Shown one piece after another: positions 25,674-34,176 of a stretch of 64,000 nt of DNA. A program made the position numbers and the translations under genes. The stretch covers positions 2,542,001 to 2,606,000 of the forward strand of contig NZ_JAIQDI010000001.1 of the NCBI RefSeq assembly GCF_020034665.1, read 5' to 3'. The DNA comes from Niabella beijingensis (lineage in GTDB: Bacteria; Bacteroidota; Bacteroidia; Chitinophagales; Chitinophagaceae). Position 1 is the first letter of the stretch; the number at the start of each line of letters is the position of its first letter. The notes under the pieces were generated by a model. That model ran no database searches, was not told the DNA's origin, and saw only the letters and a list, made by a program, of their open reading frames with translations.

Positions 25674-25756
25674 CCAATTTAGTTTAAAACACAAAACTAA
25701 AGAGAGTGCGGTATTTTCAGAATCTTTGTGAAGAACGATGCAATCCATTTTATAAG

Positions 25757-26629
25757 CTAGTAAAAGAACTCCTGCATCGCCTCCGATAGCTTTTTAATCT
25801 TGGGGTGATTAGGTTTCATTTGGCTGTTTAATCGGCCTATAGATTTTTGAAGAGTAGGGACTTTTTTGTCTCTATAGCTATCAAAATTAAGATGCAAAAT
25901 AGATGCGATATCAATATCAGCAAATCGTTTAAAAAGTTGTTCGGTTTTTCCGAAATGAGCTGGCGCTTTTGTATCTCTGAGAAGCAAAAAGAACTGAATA
26001 AGCTTCTCTTCATGGGCGCGATTGTTAAGCTCGATATTGGCAGATGGTAACTTTACAAAAGCCGAAGTTAGCTTTTCCTCGGCGGCGTCAGTAATTTTAT
26101 TGAGGTACTCTTGTACTTTTTCAGCAACTTGTTGAGCTATTGAATCCATGGATGTTGCGTTTTGTTTTTTATCCAGAATTTCCTGAACGCTTTTTTCAAT
26201 CTCTTGTCTAAAACCTGCTTCGTGTTCAGTTTGCCATATTGCCTTTGTTTCCAAAACCCACTCCATCGCAGTTTGGTACTTCTGCCGGTAATTCGCTGAG
26301 AGTTTCTTTTTCAGTCGGTCACTTAGTTCATAACGCAAAAAGCGGAGAAAATCTGCTTTGTCGTCATAAGCTCTCCAATGAAATTCGATGTATTTGTAAA
26401 TATCAGAACCCGTTAAGCCTGATAGTTTATTGAAAAACTCGTTATAATATCGCATTAAAAAAGGTTCTTTCGGAAAATACAGAAGGTAATCATTTTGCTT
26501 CGGGCCGACCTTATATTGGAAGTAGGGTGTAAACTGCCCTGGGGTAGTTGAATATTCAGACCTCCCAAACAGATCTGCGGACATATTCCTTAAAACCATG
26601 TTATTGTTAACGATACTTTTCCAGTCCAT
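25757..26629 (-). CDS. hypothetical protein next to the integrase
   Basis: Unrecognised cytoplasmic protein of about 290 residues starting at the ATG at 26629 (MDWKSIVNNNMVLRNMSADL); an upstream start at 26671 would add 14 hydrophobic residues. It is mainly helical, with a long charged coiled-coil-like region in the middle (GFRQEIEKSVQEILDKKQNA and following). It shares the strand of the integrase, 117 bases downstream of it, and is likely part of the mobile element's own gene set. Function unknown. Confidence 0.6.
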   Translation of the reverse strand: MDWKSIVNNNMVLRNMSADLFGRSEYSTTPGQFTPYFQYKVGPKQNDYLLYFPKEPFLMRYYNEFFNKLSGLTGSDIYKYIEFHWRAYDDKADFLRFLRYELSDRLKKKLSANYRQKYQTAMEWVLETKAIWQTEHEAGFRQEIEKSVQEILDKKQNATSMDSIAQQVAEKVQEYLNKITDAAEEKLTSAFVKLPSANIELNNRAHEEKLIQFFLLLRDTKAPAHFGKTEQLFKRFADIDIASILHLNFDSYRDKKVPTLQKSIGRLNSQMKPNHPKIKKLSEAMQEFFY

Positions 26630-26746
26630 AGGTGTAAGTATTAAATGAATGGCGAAAAATGACTCAATCAAGGCCGGCGGGCCTCGAATAAAGTTACTTC
26701 TTTTTTTAAAAATATAAGAGGGTATCGCGTGTTTGGAAGAAAACGC

Positions 26747-28081
26747 TCATAAAGTCTTGAATGCTGTTAATTGACTTGCATACTCTTTTTTTATCTTATT
26801 CTCAAAGCTATCCAGATAATTTTCCGTTGTTTTAATATTCGTATGGCCTAATGACTCCTGAATGAAAGAAGTACTTACACCGGCTCGTTTCATGATGGTG
26901 GAGAATGTATGCCTTGCCACGTAAGTAGTAACTTTCTTTTCGATGTTCAGCTTTTTCCTAATCTTGGCCATCCAATCATTAATAGCCTGAACGAAAAGTT
27001 CAATTAATTCTACCTGACGCAATGGAGTAATATTATGCTCAAGAATTGGAAAGATATAATTGCTGGGGCTTTTATCTTTATTGGCCCAGTAATCCATTAT
27101 TTTTTGTAAATCCTCTGTAATAAAAACAGTAATAGGTCGGGGATCCAACCGCGTGGAGTTTTCGGTTTTTGCCCGTTCAAAAATCAGGTACTCTCCATCA
27201 ATATTTTTATATCTCAGATGTGCAATATCTGTGGGGTTAATACCGTTAGCCAGGTAGGAGAATAACCAGAAATCCTTAGCTTTCCGTTCCCGTTCACATT
27301 CCGGCTGATAATAATAAATTTTGCTTACATCTTCTAAAGTAAGCGCCTTTTTAATGTTGCGGGAAGATGGCGGCTGATATAACCTGCGGCCGAAAGGATA
27401 ACATTTTTCCCGTTTGATAATTCCCTGGAAAATGGCTTCATTGAAGATGGCGCGCAGACAACGGGTATAGATTCCTACCGTTGTTTTGGAATAACCCAAT
27501 TCCAGCATCCAGGCTTCCAGTCTTTTTAGGTAAACAACATTTATGTCGATAAACCGCACATTTCCTTTGAATTTGGCAATGGTATTATAAGTTGTCTGGT
27601 AATTGGCCGCTGTACGAATACGGTGTTCGCTGAGCAATTTGCTGATATAAAACAGAAAGGTAGCAAGTATAGAGTCTGGTTCCGGCTTGGGCAAGCGAAA
27701 TATAGGGAACCGGTTATCATACATTACTTCATTGAACTCATGGTTGATCAATGCGGTAGTTTCCTTAATAGCTTTTCGTTGGTGGAACGAAGGATTATTC
27801 AGGATATAATCTTTTTCAAATTCAGAAAAGGTGAATGGGGATAGTCCCGTAGCTACATCTTCTGCCTTGCGTTCAATTTGTTTTAACTGGTCGCGTACAG
27901 TGCGTAGGTGCGCCGACATGTTCTTTGCAGAAAGCGTGTTAAACTCCTGTTCGGAAAGGTCAAAGATGGTTTGATAACGCTTGGGCACACTATTGCTGGT
28001 GACCAATAATTTCACAGGGTAGGTGCCCGTTTTCTTTTTCACTCTACGGGTGTCAAGTGTAATAACAACAGATACAGACAT
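26747..28081 (-). CDS. tyrosine recombinase (site-specific integrase)
   Basis: Integrase of 444 residues that should catalyse integration and excision of the island. The N-terminal ~100 residues fit an arm-type DNA-binding region, residues ~115-215 a SAM-like core-binding domain (EHRIRTAANYQTTYNTIAKF), and the rest the catalytic domain. Visible are the box II residues in VARHTFSTIMKRAG and the nucleophile region GHTNIKTTENYLDSFE with the catalytic Tyr. The box I Arg is replaced (LANGINPTDIAHLRYKNI), as in many Bacteroidota recombinases. Its start lies ~190 bases from the tRNA-Asn fragment, the likely attachment site. Confidence 0.92.
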   Translation of the reverse strand: MSVSVVITLDTRRVKKKTGTYPVKLLVTSNSVPKRYQTIFDLSEQEFNTLSAKNMSAHLRTVRDQLKQIERKAEDVATGLSPFTFSEFEKDYILNNPSFHQRKAIKETTALINHEFNEVMYDNRFPIFRLPKPEPDSILATFLFYISKLLSEHRIRTAANYQTTYNTIAKFKGNVRFIDINVVYLKRLEAWMLELGYSKTTVGIYTRCLRAIFNEAIFQGIIKREKCYPFGRRLYQPPSSRNIKKALTLEDVSKIYYYQPECERERKAKDFWLFSYLANGINPTDIAHLRYKNIDGEYLIFERAKTENSTRLDPRPITVFITEDLQKIMDYWANKDKSPSNYIFPILEHNITPLRQVELIELFVQAINDWMAKIRKKLNIEKKVTTYVARHTFSTIMKRAGVSTSFIQESLGHTNIKTTENYLDSFENKIKKEYASQLTAFKTL

Positions 28082-28273
28082 GGCTTGTTCTATTTCAAAT
28101 TCACAAATACCCTCGCTTCAAAATTTGCCAGTAATTTGCCAGTAAATCAAGGTTAAAAAACCTTGATTTGTGGTTCACTCGAAATTACGGCGTCAGTATA
28201 AATAATTGAAATATAAACGATTAAGTCGGTTTTCGTTAACTCTGATTAAAGTAGAAAAAGAGCCTGATCGCGG

Positions 28274-28318
28274 CTGTTAATCAGAGGGTCGCTGGTTCAA
28301 GTCCAGCAGGGGGAGCCA
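28274..28318 (+). tRNA. tRNA-Asn(GTT) 3' fragment, probable attachment site
   Basis: A 45-base stretch matches the 3' half of tRNA-Asn: anticodon loop CTGTTAA (anticodon GTT at 28276-28278), the 3' anticodon stem TCAGA, a T arm with 5-bp stem GCTGG/CCAGC and loop TTCAAGT, the acceptor strand AGGGGGA, discriminator G and CCA. The bases before it (CGCGG) cannot pair with TCAGA and no D arm or 5' acceptor strand is present, so it is not a functional tRNA. It is what a tRNA-targeted integrase leaves at one element end. Confidence 0.8.
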
Positions 28319-28324
28319 AACAAG

Positions 28325-28360
28325 AAGGATTTTTCAAATTACTTGGAAAATCCTTTTTTT
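28325..28360 (+). terminator. terminator behind the tRNA-Asn fragment
   Basis: A 13-bp stem with one wobble pair (AAGGATTTTTCAA against TTGGAAAATCCTT) is followed by a T run. It probably was the native terminator of the original tRNA-Asn gene, which places the old chromosome on the right side of the fragment. Confidence 0.8.
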
Positions 28361-28422
28361 ATTTTTACACTTTTCCAAAAGGGACTTGCCTGACAATACA
28401 CAAAATAGCTCACCTCAACAAA

Positions 28423-28826
28423 ATGATATCATTTTTTTACAGCAGCCCAGATGGAGTAGTAAAAATTGAGGTCATCTTCAACGATGAAACATTTTGGCTT
28501 ACGCAAAAACGGATGAGCGAATTATTTGGGGTAGAGGTCAATACCATTTAAAAGAGATATTCAGAAGCGGGGAGCTTCAGGAAGATACAACTATTCGAAA
28601 AATTCGAATAGTTCAAAAAGAGGGTAACCCTGAGGTTGCACGCGATGTTGAGGTTTATCATCTTGATGCAATCATCGCTGTTGGTTACCGCGTAAATAGT
28701 TATGAAGCAACCCAGTTCCGTATTTGGGCAATTAAGACCCTCCGGGAATTTATTATCAAAGGGCTTGTGTTAGATGATGACCGCCTGTGTTATACCCCCA
28801 AACTTTTCCGCGATACCCGGAATTAA
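28423..28826 (+). pseudogene. RhuM-family gene remnant
   Basis: The frame from the ATG at 28423 reads FNDETFWLTQKRMSELFGVE and NTI, then stops at TAA. The family normally continues with a short N/H segment and KEIF. The continuation KEIFRSGELQEDTTIRKI is present in another frame from about 28550 and goes on to VEVYHLDAIIAVGYRVNSYE and FRIWAIKTLREFIIKGLVLD. A small deletion has therefore shifted the frame. The gene also ends at about 130 residues, whereas RhuM proteins have over 300. It is a typical mobile-island passenger and is clearly non-functional. Confidence 0.85.
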
Positions 28827-28998
28827 AAAACTTAAATAGTGGTTGAGATGATTGATATTGTGAATATGCAGTTCCTGCCCGGTTTGGGATTTAATAAAGA
28901 TTGTTAGCAATAATTCCATGGCCTGGTGATACATAAATTGGCCAGCCGATAGTATTTTCTTATGGTAAAGTTTAACCGAGTCTGCTTCATTTTATCTT

Positions 28999-30432
28999 TT
29001 ACTCTCGAACATATTTTTCCAGCCTTTCAATGGCGTTTGTATCTCCGGGATTGTTTTCAATATGTCTTTTATAGCATTTAATAGCAGATTTCTTGTCACC
29101 CCAAACCCGGTACGCATTCCCTAAAACATTAAATGCAATCGGAGATTTTGGATAAAAGGTGGTATCCAGTTTAAATATGTCAACCGCCTTTTTCAATTCT
29201 CCCCGATGCAGCATGTTATTGCCTGCCATCTCACCTACATATTCCATAAAAATACGACTATGAGGGTTAACGCTTTTAGCCCGGACACCTTCGTCGTAAC
29301 CCTTTGAGAGCGTCTTTTTTATTATATTGACTGTAAAATTGTAATCGTTAGTAGTGTTGGTAGATCCGACCAATTGTTCCTGAATAAAAAGGTCGGCATC
29401 CCACCAATTGATATTATCTCCATTGGTTAACAGGATAACAGTGTATCCCAGGTCTTTATAGATTTTCAATTCGTTTTTGATGCCCGGGAAGGCACCTGTA
29501 TGACCAAAAATCTTATGCCCGTTGATTGTTAAGACTTCAAAACCCAATCCATATCCGGATGCGCCTACTTCAGTTGTAACTAATGCTGTGTTTTTTTGAT
29601 CGAGCAATTTGTACTGCTGTAATGCAGTTGCGAACTTTAAGATATCTCTTACTGTTGAAAAACCGCCACCGGCGGCGCTACCTTTCAGAACATTCAAATA
29701 AGTATTGTTTTTCCATACATACGGCTCGTCGGTAGAGATCTCATACCCGATAGCCAGGTTTGGTATTGCTTTGTCTAGCTCATAAGCATCCGTATCCGTC
29801 ATTCCAAGAGGGTTGTAAATAGCTTCTTTTACATAGTCAAAATAATTTTTCCCGGTTACCTTCTCAAGGATAAGCCCCAGGACAATGTATCCGACATTGC
29901 TGTATTCAAACCGCTGCCCGGGTTTGAACAACAGCGGTTGGTCTTGAAATAATGGTACATAGTCTGCCAGATCTTTAAATCTGTCATGCGGGGATTTGAA
30001 ATACGCCTCCCAAAAACTACCCATGCCGGAAGTGTGCGTAAGTAAATGATAAATTGTTACCGAATCTGCAACAGATTTCATAGGAAAATCAGGAATATAA
30101 ACACCTACTTTATCATTAAGATTTATCTTGCCGGTTTCTACCAGTTGCATAATGCAAATTCCGGTGAACATTTTTCCCATTGAAGCCAGATTAAATTTGG
30201 TGTTTATTTTATTATGAATGCTATCAGACCGGTTTGAATAACCATAAGCTTTTTCAAAAAGGATTTTTTCGTTTTTGGCGATTAGAACGGCACCGCTAAA
30301 ACTATTAAATCGCTCAAGTGAATCCAGATGTTTTTGTAAAAGGCTGATAAATAATTTTTGACCTGTTTTCTGGCTGGATGCTTGTACAGATGCAAGACAA
30401 ACCAGTAGTAAAAGAAATAGGTTTGTTTTCAT
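28999..30432 (-). CDS. class-C beta-lactamase-like serine hydrolase with TPR tail
   Basis: Secreted serine hydrolase of 477 residues with an N-terminal signal peptide (LFLLLLVCLASVQASSQ). The beta-lactamase/PBP4-like fold shows the SxxK motif in NLASMGKMFTG (about residue 84), the YxN motif in FEYSNVGYIVLG and the KTG-equivalent HTGAFPG. The last ~90 residues hold one or two TPR units (AFNVLGNAYRVWGDKKSAIK). Family members include esterases and D-aminopeptidases, and true beta-lactamase activity cannot be inferred. It lies in the decay zone beside the tRNA fragment but is itself intact. Confidence 0.87.
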   Translation of the reverse strand: MKTNLFLLLLVCLASVQASSQKTGQKLFISLLQKHLDSLERFNSFSGAVLIAKNEKILFEKAYGYSNRSDSIHNKINTKFNLASMGKMFTGICIMQLVETGKINLNDKVGVYIPDFPMKSVADSVTIYHLLTHTSGMGSFWEAYFKSPHDRFKDLADYVPLFQDQPLLFKPGQRFEYSNVGYIVLGLILEKVTGKNYFDYVKEAIYNPLGMTDTDAYELDKAIPNLAIGYEISTDEPYVWKNNTYLNVLKGSAAGGGFSTVRDILKFATALQQYKLLDQKNTALVTTEVGASGYGLGFEVLTINGHKIFGHTGAFPGIKNELKIYKDLGYTVILLTNGDNINWWDADLFIQEQLVGSTNTTNDYNFTVNIIKKTLSKGYDEGVRAKSVNPHSRIFMEYVGEMAGNNMLHRGELKKAVDIFKLDTTFYPKSPIAFNVLGNAYRVWGDKKSAIKCYKRHIENNPGDTNAIERLEKYVRE

Positions 30433-30792
30433 TATGTTTTTAGGATATTTGACGCAGTTTTTTATTTTTCCATAAAGCCGTTAGAAACGCATGCTAAATT
30501 AGGGGGTTCATCTGCTTCAGCTGTATTCTCCGAGAGGAAGTAGAGGGGTTTATGTTACCAGATAACCGCTGCTTGAAATTATAGTTTAGACAGTGTTTTC
30601 CAGTGATTTATAATTTGTGTAAGGCCGTCTCTCAATGCCTCACAGATCAAAAATATTTATCTCAAAATTAATTCAACTTTGGGGAATATACAATACTCCC
30701 AAAGGAGTAGTTTTAACTATCCTGTATATGTAAGCTTGCCAATAATTCGGCCATTTAAAAGTTGGTTATTAACTTTATGAAAAACACCAGTT
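30433..30792. other. gene-free spacer
   Basis: AT-rich 360 bases upstream of the beta-lactamase-like gene and downstream of the mobilization remnant. No gene, RNA or clear repeat was found; it presumably holds the promoter of the hydrolase. Confidence 0.5.
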
Positions 30793-31140
30793 CTAAGATA
30801 CAAATAGTATCCAATTCCTGGCGCTCAACTCCTTGCTGAATCTTGCTGGCCCCGATTTTAGCTTTTCGGCCTCTTTTGCCTTACGGGATGCTTCTAATAA
30901 CAGCTCTAAGCTCCTTTTATTCTCCTGCTCTTTTGCACTAACCGAGTCCCTCAATTTGGGATTCCGGGTATAAATTTGGTCCACTTTGTCCAGATAACGC
31001 TGCATGGGTGTGAAGGGCTGTATCCAACCGGATGAGCCGGTACCTGGTGTCATTTTCTCTGAAACCAGCAAGCCTTTGGCCGGTATTATACCAGAAAAGG
31101 CAAAGAAAGTAAACGATAATACAACTCCTGCTGTTACCTC
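30793..31140 (-). pseudogene. frameshifted remnant of a coiled-coil mobilization gene
   Basis: The minus strand encodes MQRYLDKVDQIYTRNPKLRD and following, nearly the same as in the intact gene at 8667-9353 (one change, R for C). Just upstream, in another frame, it encodes WYNTGQRLAGFRENDTRYRL and IRLDTAL, matching WYNTNQKLGQFQENDTKYRL. One extra base near 31010-31018 separates the two frames. The N-terminal coiled coil is missing. This is the decayed end of a second, related mobilizable element. Confidence 0.85.
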
Positions 31141-31149
31141 AAAAGATTC

Positions 31150-31264
31150 TATCTTTTCTGGGTAAGCAGGAGTTGTATTCCGTGGTATTCTTCTTTGCAC
31201 TTTTTCATATTCAACAGAGCCAAATATTTTTATGCGAATATTCGATTTTCGTTTTGTTTGGGGA
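31150..31264. repeat. dispersed ~110-bp repeat, copy A
   Basis: Similar to 57340-57447. The best block (31211-31250 with 57399-57438) has 36 of 40 bases equal, then GTTT and a 5-base insertion. Weaker similarity extends ~60 bases further left. On the minus strand both copies encode a related peptide, IKIFGSVEYEKVQRRI here and IKIFGSVEEEILQSEI in copy B, each followed by NTTP. Confidence 0.65.
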
Positions 31265-31649
31265 TCATTTATATAACAATTTTACCGGTATTTTCATATT
31301 CAAATCATATGCAGCGGTGATTCATTTATCCTTAAATCTGGAATTCCGCAAGCAGTCTTGAAAAAAACGATTCCGAGGTTTTATCGGTGGTTCAAAAGAG
31401 AGTCACCTGCTTATGATCGCCTGGGTTCTATATCTCTTTTTTCGGCTGGCCAGATAGATTAGTGCCAGACAAATGGGTATTTAAATGCAGCAGCTAGGGA
31501 ATAAAAATAGAATAGCTCGTTTTGCAATTTTCCTCCACTTGATCTTGCCGTTTATTATTGCTTTGTTTATTACTTCTTTAATCCTTGAACTATACGTACT
31601 GTAGTTTGCTCAGTTTTTCTGTGATTTTTTCAATATAGCTACCGTTTTT
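31265..31649. other. gene-free spacer
   Basis: About 385 AT-rich bases between repeat copy A and the end of the ECF42-like sigma factor gene. No gene or structured element was recognised. Confidence 0.45.
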
Positions 31650-32909
31650 TTAGCGCTGCTCCATTTTTCTCCGCTGTATCAATCTATCAATTTCCTGTTT
31701 TAGTGTCGCTTTTTCTATTTGAGATTTGGTGAGATCAATTGCCCTCGTATAATGTTGAATTGAGAAAGTGATGTCTATATTGGAATACAAATATCCCAAT
31801 AATGCATGATAATAGTTACTTCCCGGAAGACGTAGCTTTTTCACCTCTTTGATGGCCTCTTCAACGCCACATACTTTAGAGAAAGCAAAAGCCCTGTTCA
31901 GGGCGGCAACGGATGAATACTTAATAAGTAAAAGTTGATTGTATAATTGCAGGATACACCCCCATTTCTTATCATTTTCGGAAACCGTATGCCAGTAGGC
32001 TATACCCGCCTCTAAGTGATACTTTGAAATTTCTTCATCATTGCAGGCATTGATTAGATAATAGTTCCCCTTATCAATAAGTGACTTGTCCCAAAGCCCT
32101 CTATCCTGTTTGTCAAAAAGAATGACTTCTCCGTTTACGCTTGTTCTTGCATTCAGTCTCGAACTTTGAAAATACATCAAAGCAAGCATGGCATTTACTT
32201 GGGGTGTATTGGTTAATTTGTTCTCAGTTAAGACTAATGTTAATCTGACGGCTTCGGAACAAAGCTCTTTTCTGATTAACTGACTATTGGTTTTGGAAAA
32301 ATATCCCTCGTTGAAAAGCAAATACAGCGTTTTTACAACCGTATCCAGCCTTGTTTTTATTTCAGTTTCAGTTAAATAGTTAATTTGAAAATTATTATTC
32401 CGCAAGCAGACTCTTGCCCTATGCAACCGCTTCTTAATCGTTCCGCTGTTTGTCAAAAAAGCATTGGCAATTTCTTCGACACTAAAACCACATAATATTT
32501 GAAGCGCCAATGAAATCTGGGCTTCTATCGAGTTTGTTGAATTACATACAGCAAAGATCATTGCCAGTTGACTGTCTGCAATGATTTGCTGATCAAATTC
32601 TAAATCCTTCTCAACCTCAACTTCATTGAGCGATATAGCCCTTTTGATTTTCTTTTCAAAAACAGAGTTGTGTTTAAAATAGTCCTTTATTTTATTCCTT
32701 GCCACCGTATACAGCCATGCTGTCGGGTTATCAGGTATACCATAAATAGCCCAATGTTCGGATGCTTTCAGAAACGTATCGCTGGGAATATCTTCAGCAA
32801 TTTCAATATGTGCCAAGCCAAAATGAAGACAAAGTACAGCCGTCATTTTAGCATATTCCTGCCTGAATAAATGCGGTAATAACTCGCTATGTGATTCAGA
32901 CCTATCCAA
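31650..32909 (-). CDS. ECF sigma factor, ECF42-like, with long C-terminal extension
   Basis: RNA polymerase sigma-70 family protein of 419 residues. Region 2 lies within the first ~80 residues (HWAIYGIPDNPTAWLYTVAR) and region 4 at ~115-175 (ALQILCGFSVEEIANAFLTN, then SGTIKKRLHRARVCLR). About 240 further residues with TPR-like helices follow, the layout of the ECF42/DUF6596 group. In that group the extension is needed for activity and the gene is paired with a DGPF protein, exactly as here. No anti-sigma factor is adjacent. It starts with TTG at 32909, two bases after the DGPF gene. Confidence 0.87.
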   Translation of the reverse strand: MDRSESHSELLPHLFRQEYAKMTAVLCLHFGLAHIEIAEDIPSDTFLKASEHWAIYGIPDNPTAWLYTVARNKIKDYFKHNSVFEKKIKRAISLNEVEVEKDLEFDQQIIADSQLAMIFAVCNSTNSIEAQISLALQILCGFSVEEIANAFLTNSGTIKKRLHRARVCLRNNNFQINYLTETEIKTRLDTVVKTLYLLFNEGYFSKTNSQLIRKELCSEAVRLTLVLTENKLTNTPQVNAMLALMYFQSSRLNARTSVNGEVILFDKQDRGLWDKSLIDKGNYYLINACNDEEISKYHLEAGIAYWHTVSENDKKWGCILQLYNQLLLIKYSSVAALNRAFAFSKVCGVEEAIKEVKKLRLPGSNYYHALLGYLYSNIDITFSIQHYTRAIDLTKSQIEKATLKQEIDRLIQRRKMEQR

Positions 32910-32911
32910 TA

Positions 32912-33253
32912 TTAATCGCGTTTTAACACCTCTCGTATTTCTATATTGCCCCCAATTTTAAAGATTGGATTTTCTTTGGCCATCTCTACCGCTTCATCAA
33001 TGGTATCCGCTTTTACAACGATATAACCACTAATAAATTCCTTGATTTCAGTATACGGGCCATCGGTGATCACACTGTCCGATTTTACAGTTTTTGCACT
33101 ACCCAAAATTGGCAATAACGTATTGCCTTTATCTGCCAATTTGTTTTGCGCAGCGATACTTCCCAACCAATTCATTCTTTCCTGCATTTGCTCGGGGGAA
33201 GGCTGGAAGTCGGCAATATCTTTCAATCTAAAAATTAATGCAAACTCTTTCAT
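32912..33253 (-). CDS. DGPF/YCII-domain protein
   Basis: Soluble protein of 113 residues of the YCII-related family. The DGPF-type signature is VITDGPYTEIKEFISGYIVV (about residues 60-80). Such dimeric alpha-beta barrel proteins are the constant neighbours of ECF42 sigma factors and may act as sensors or enzymes in their circuit. It sits between the azoreductase (1-base gap) and the sigma factor (2-base gap), so all three are one transcript. Confidence 0.9.
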   Translation of the reverse strand: MKEFALIFRLKDIADFQPSPEQMQERMNWLGSIAAQNKLADKGNTLLPILGSAKTVKSDSVITDGPYTEIKEFISGYIVVKADTIDEAVEMAKENPIFKIGGNIEIREVLKRD

Positions 33254-33254
33254 A

Positions 33255-33842
33255 TTATTTTATGTTTTTGATAATTTCTCTATAGTCCTCCTTGAATTCG
33301 TTAGAAGCCGTACCTTCTACTCTAAATGTACAAATATCAGTAATTCCCAAATACGTATTGAAAACAGCTTTGATGTAGGATTCTATAAAATCGAAGTTTC
33401 CTGGCCAATCGGATAGCCTACTACCAGAAGCAATAGCCAAATAAACTTTTTTACCGTTTAAATAGCCTTCTCTTTTTCCGTCTTTGCCATAGCCATATGT
33501 AATGCCAAAACGAATTAACTGATCAATCCAGGCTTTTAATGGAGCAGAAATCCCCAGGTTATGCATAGGGGTACCAATAATGACAACATCTGCTTCTTTG
33601 ACTTCACAAAAAATAGAATCTGCATATGCGAGCATCGGATTGGTATTTATTTTTTCAGGGGCCTTATAAAACTCCGCTATTAATGTTTCATTTAAATGAG
33701 GCGGGATTTTCTCTATCAGGTTCCGTTCAATAACAGTTCTCACGATGTTTTTTTCCAATAGTCTTTCAATAATTGCCGTACTTAATCTTCTACTGTAGGA
33801 TTGGGCTCCCCTTGGACTTGAAATGATATGTAAAGCTTTCAT
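33255..33842 (-). CDS. azoR: FMN-dependent NADH-azoreductase family protein
   Basis: Flavodoxin-like oxidoreductase of 195 residues. The FMN phosphate-binding segment is LHIISSPRGAQSYSRRLS, and the flavin-side loops are GTPMHNLGISAPLKAWIDQL and ASGSRLSDWPG. Family members reduce azo and quinone compounds with NAD(P)H. The ATG at 33842 (MKALHII) is the right start. The frame is open 51 codons further upstream, but those codons belong to the decayed HD-domain gene. As first gene of the operon it links the ECF42-like sigma factor to electrophile or quinone stress. Confidence 0.88.
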   Translation of the reverse strand: MKALHIISSPRGAQSYSRRLSTAIIERLLEKNIVRTVIERNLIEKIPPHLNETLIAEFYKAPEKINTNPMLAYADSIFCEVKEADVVIIGTPMHNLGISAPLKAWIDQLIRFGITYGYGKDGKREGYLNGKKVYLAIASGSRLSDWPGNFDFIESYIKAVFNTYLGITDICTFRVEGTASNEFKEDYREIIKNIK

Positions 33843-33906
33843 TTGTTTTAAAATATTAATGGTTGGTTTAATAACGAGTGAGTCACCGGAAAGGGGACAT
33901 TTTTTT

Positions 33907-34176
33907 CTATATTTTTTGGAAAAACCACAGGCACCAATAATGGTGTGTAGTGCAATTGTATCCCAAACGAGCTGCAATTGTTCTTGGGTACCCATGATTT
34001 TTCAAGAAATCTCTGGCCGCAGTGGCCCCGTCCATTTCAAGCCGAAGATCCTAGCTGCTGTAATGCGGCACCAGGCCCAGATCGTGCAACACAGCGCTGG
34101 CATACAGCAACCCGGGGTCATATTTACTGTCGGGAATCGCAATTCCGGCAACTATTTTTAATTTGTTTACTGACAT
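33907..34176 (-). pseudogene. HD-domain hydrolase remnant
   Basis: From the ATG at 34176 the minus strand reads VAGIAIPDSK, then LLYASAVLHDLGLVPHYSS with the HD motif, a TAG stop, then DLRLEMDGATAARDFLKNHG. After a frameshift it continues QEQLQLVWDTIALHTIIGAC and stops. This is the pattern of cyanamide hydratase-like HD proteins. A segment between IPDSK and YDPG is deleted, and the C-terminus is missing. At least four lesions are visible, so it is an old pseudogene; its 3' side overlaps the open frame upstream of the azoreductase. Confidence 0.8.

Larger units (their letters stand above)
8667..28318. mobile_element. putative mobilizable genomic island (tRNA-Asn associated)
   Basis: A relaxase/MobC/primase/HTH module (8667-12814) and a tyrosine recombinase (26747-28081) bracket cargo that includes the toxin-like lipoprotein operon. 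The recombinase lies within 200 bases of a 3' fragment of a tRNA-Asn gene, a common integration target, so the right end is probably near 28274-28318. The left end is uncertain: no second copy of the tRNA fragment was found in the window, so the boundary may be near 8.5 kb, or beyond the window. The module lacks type IV secretion genes, so it would need a helper element. The whole assignment is inference from gene order. Confidence 0.5.

Noticed and set aside
28256..28318. Complete tRNA-Asn gene
   Set aside because: The 5' acceptor strand, D arm and 5' anticodon stem are absent; bases before the anticodon loop cannot pair with TCAGA.
28999..30432. Antibiotic-resistance beta-lactamase
   Set aside because: The motifs fit the broad serine hydrolase family with a TPR tail; nothing specific points to beta-lactam hydrolysis.
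33843..33995. 51-residue N-terminal extension of the azoreductase
   Set aside because: It is the tail of the HD-domain remnant read through in frame; the flavodoxin fold begins at MKALHII (33842).
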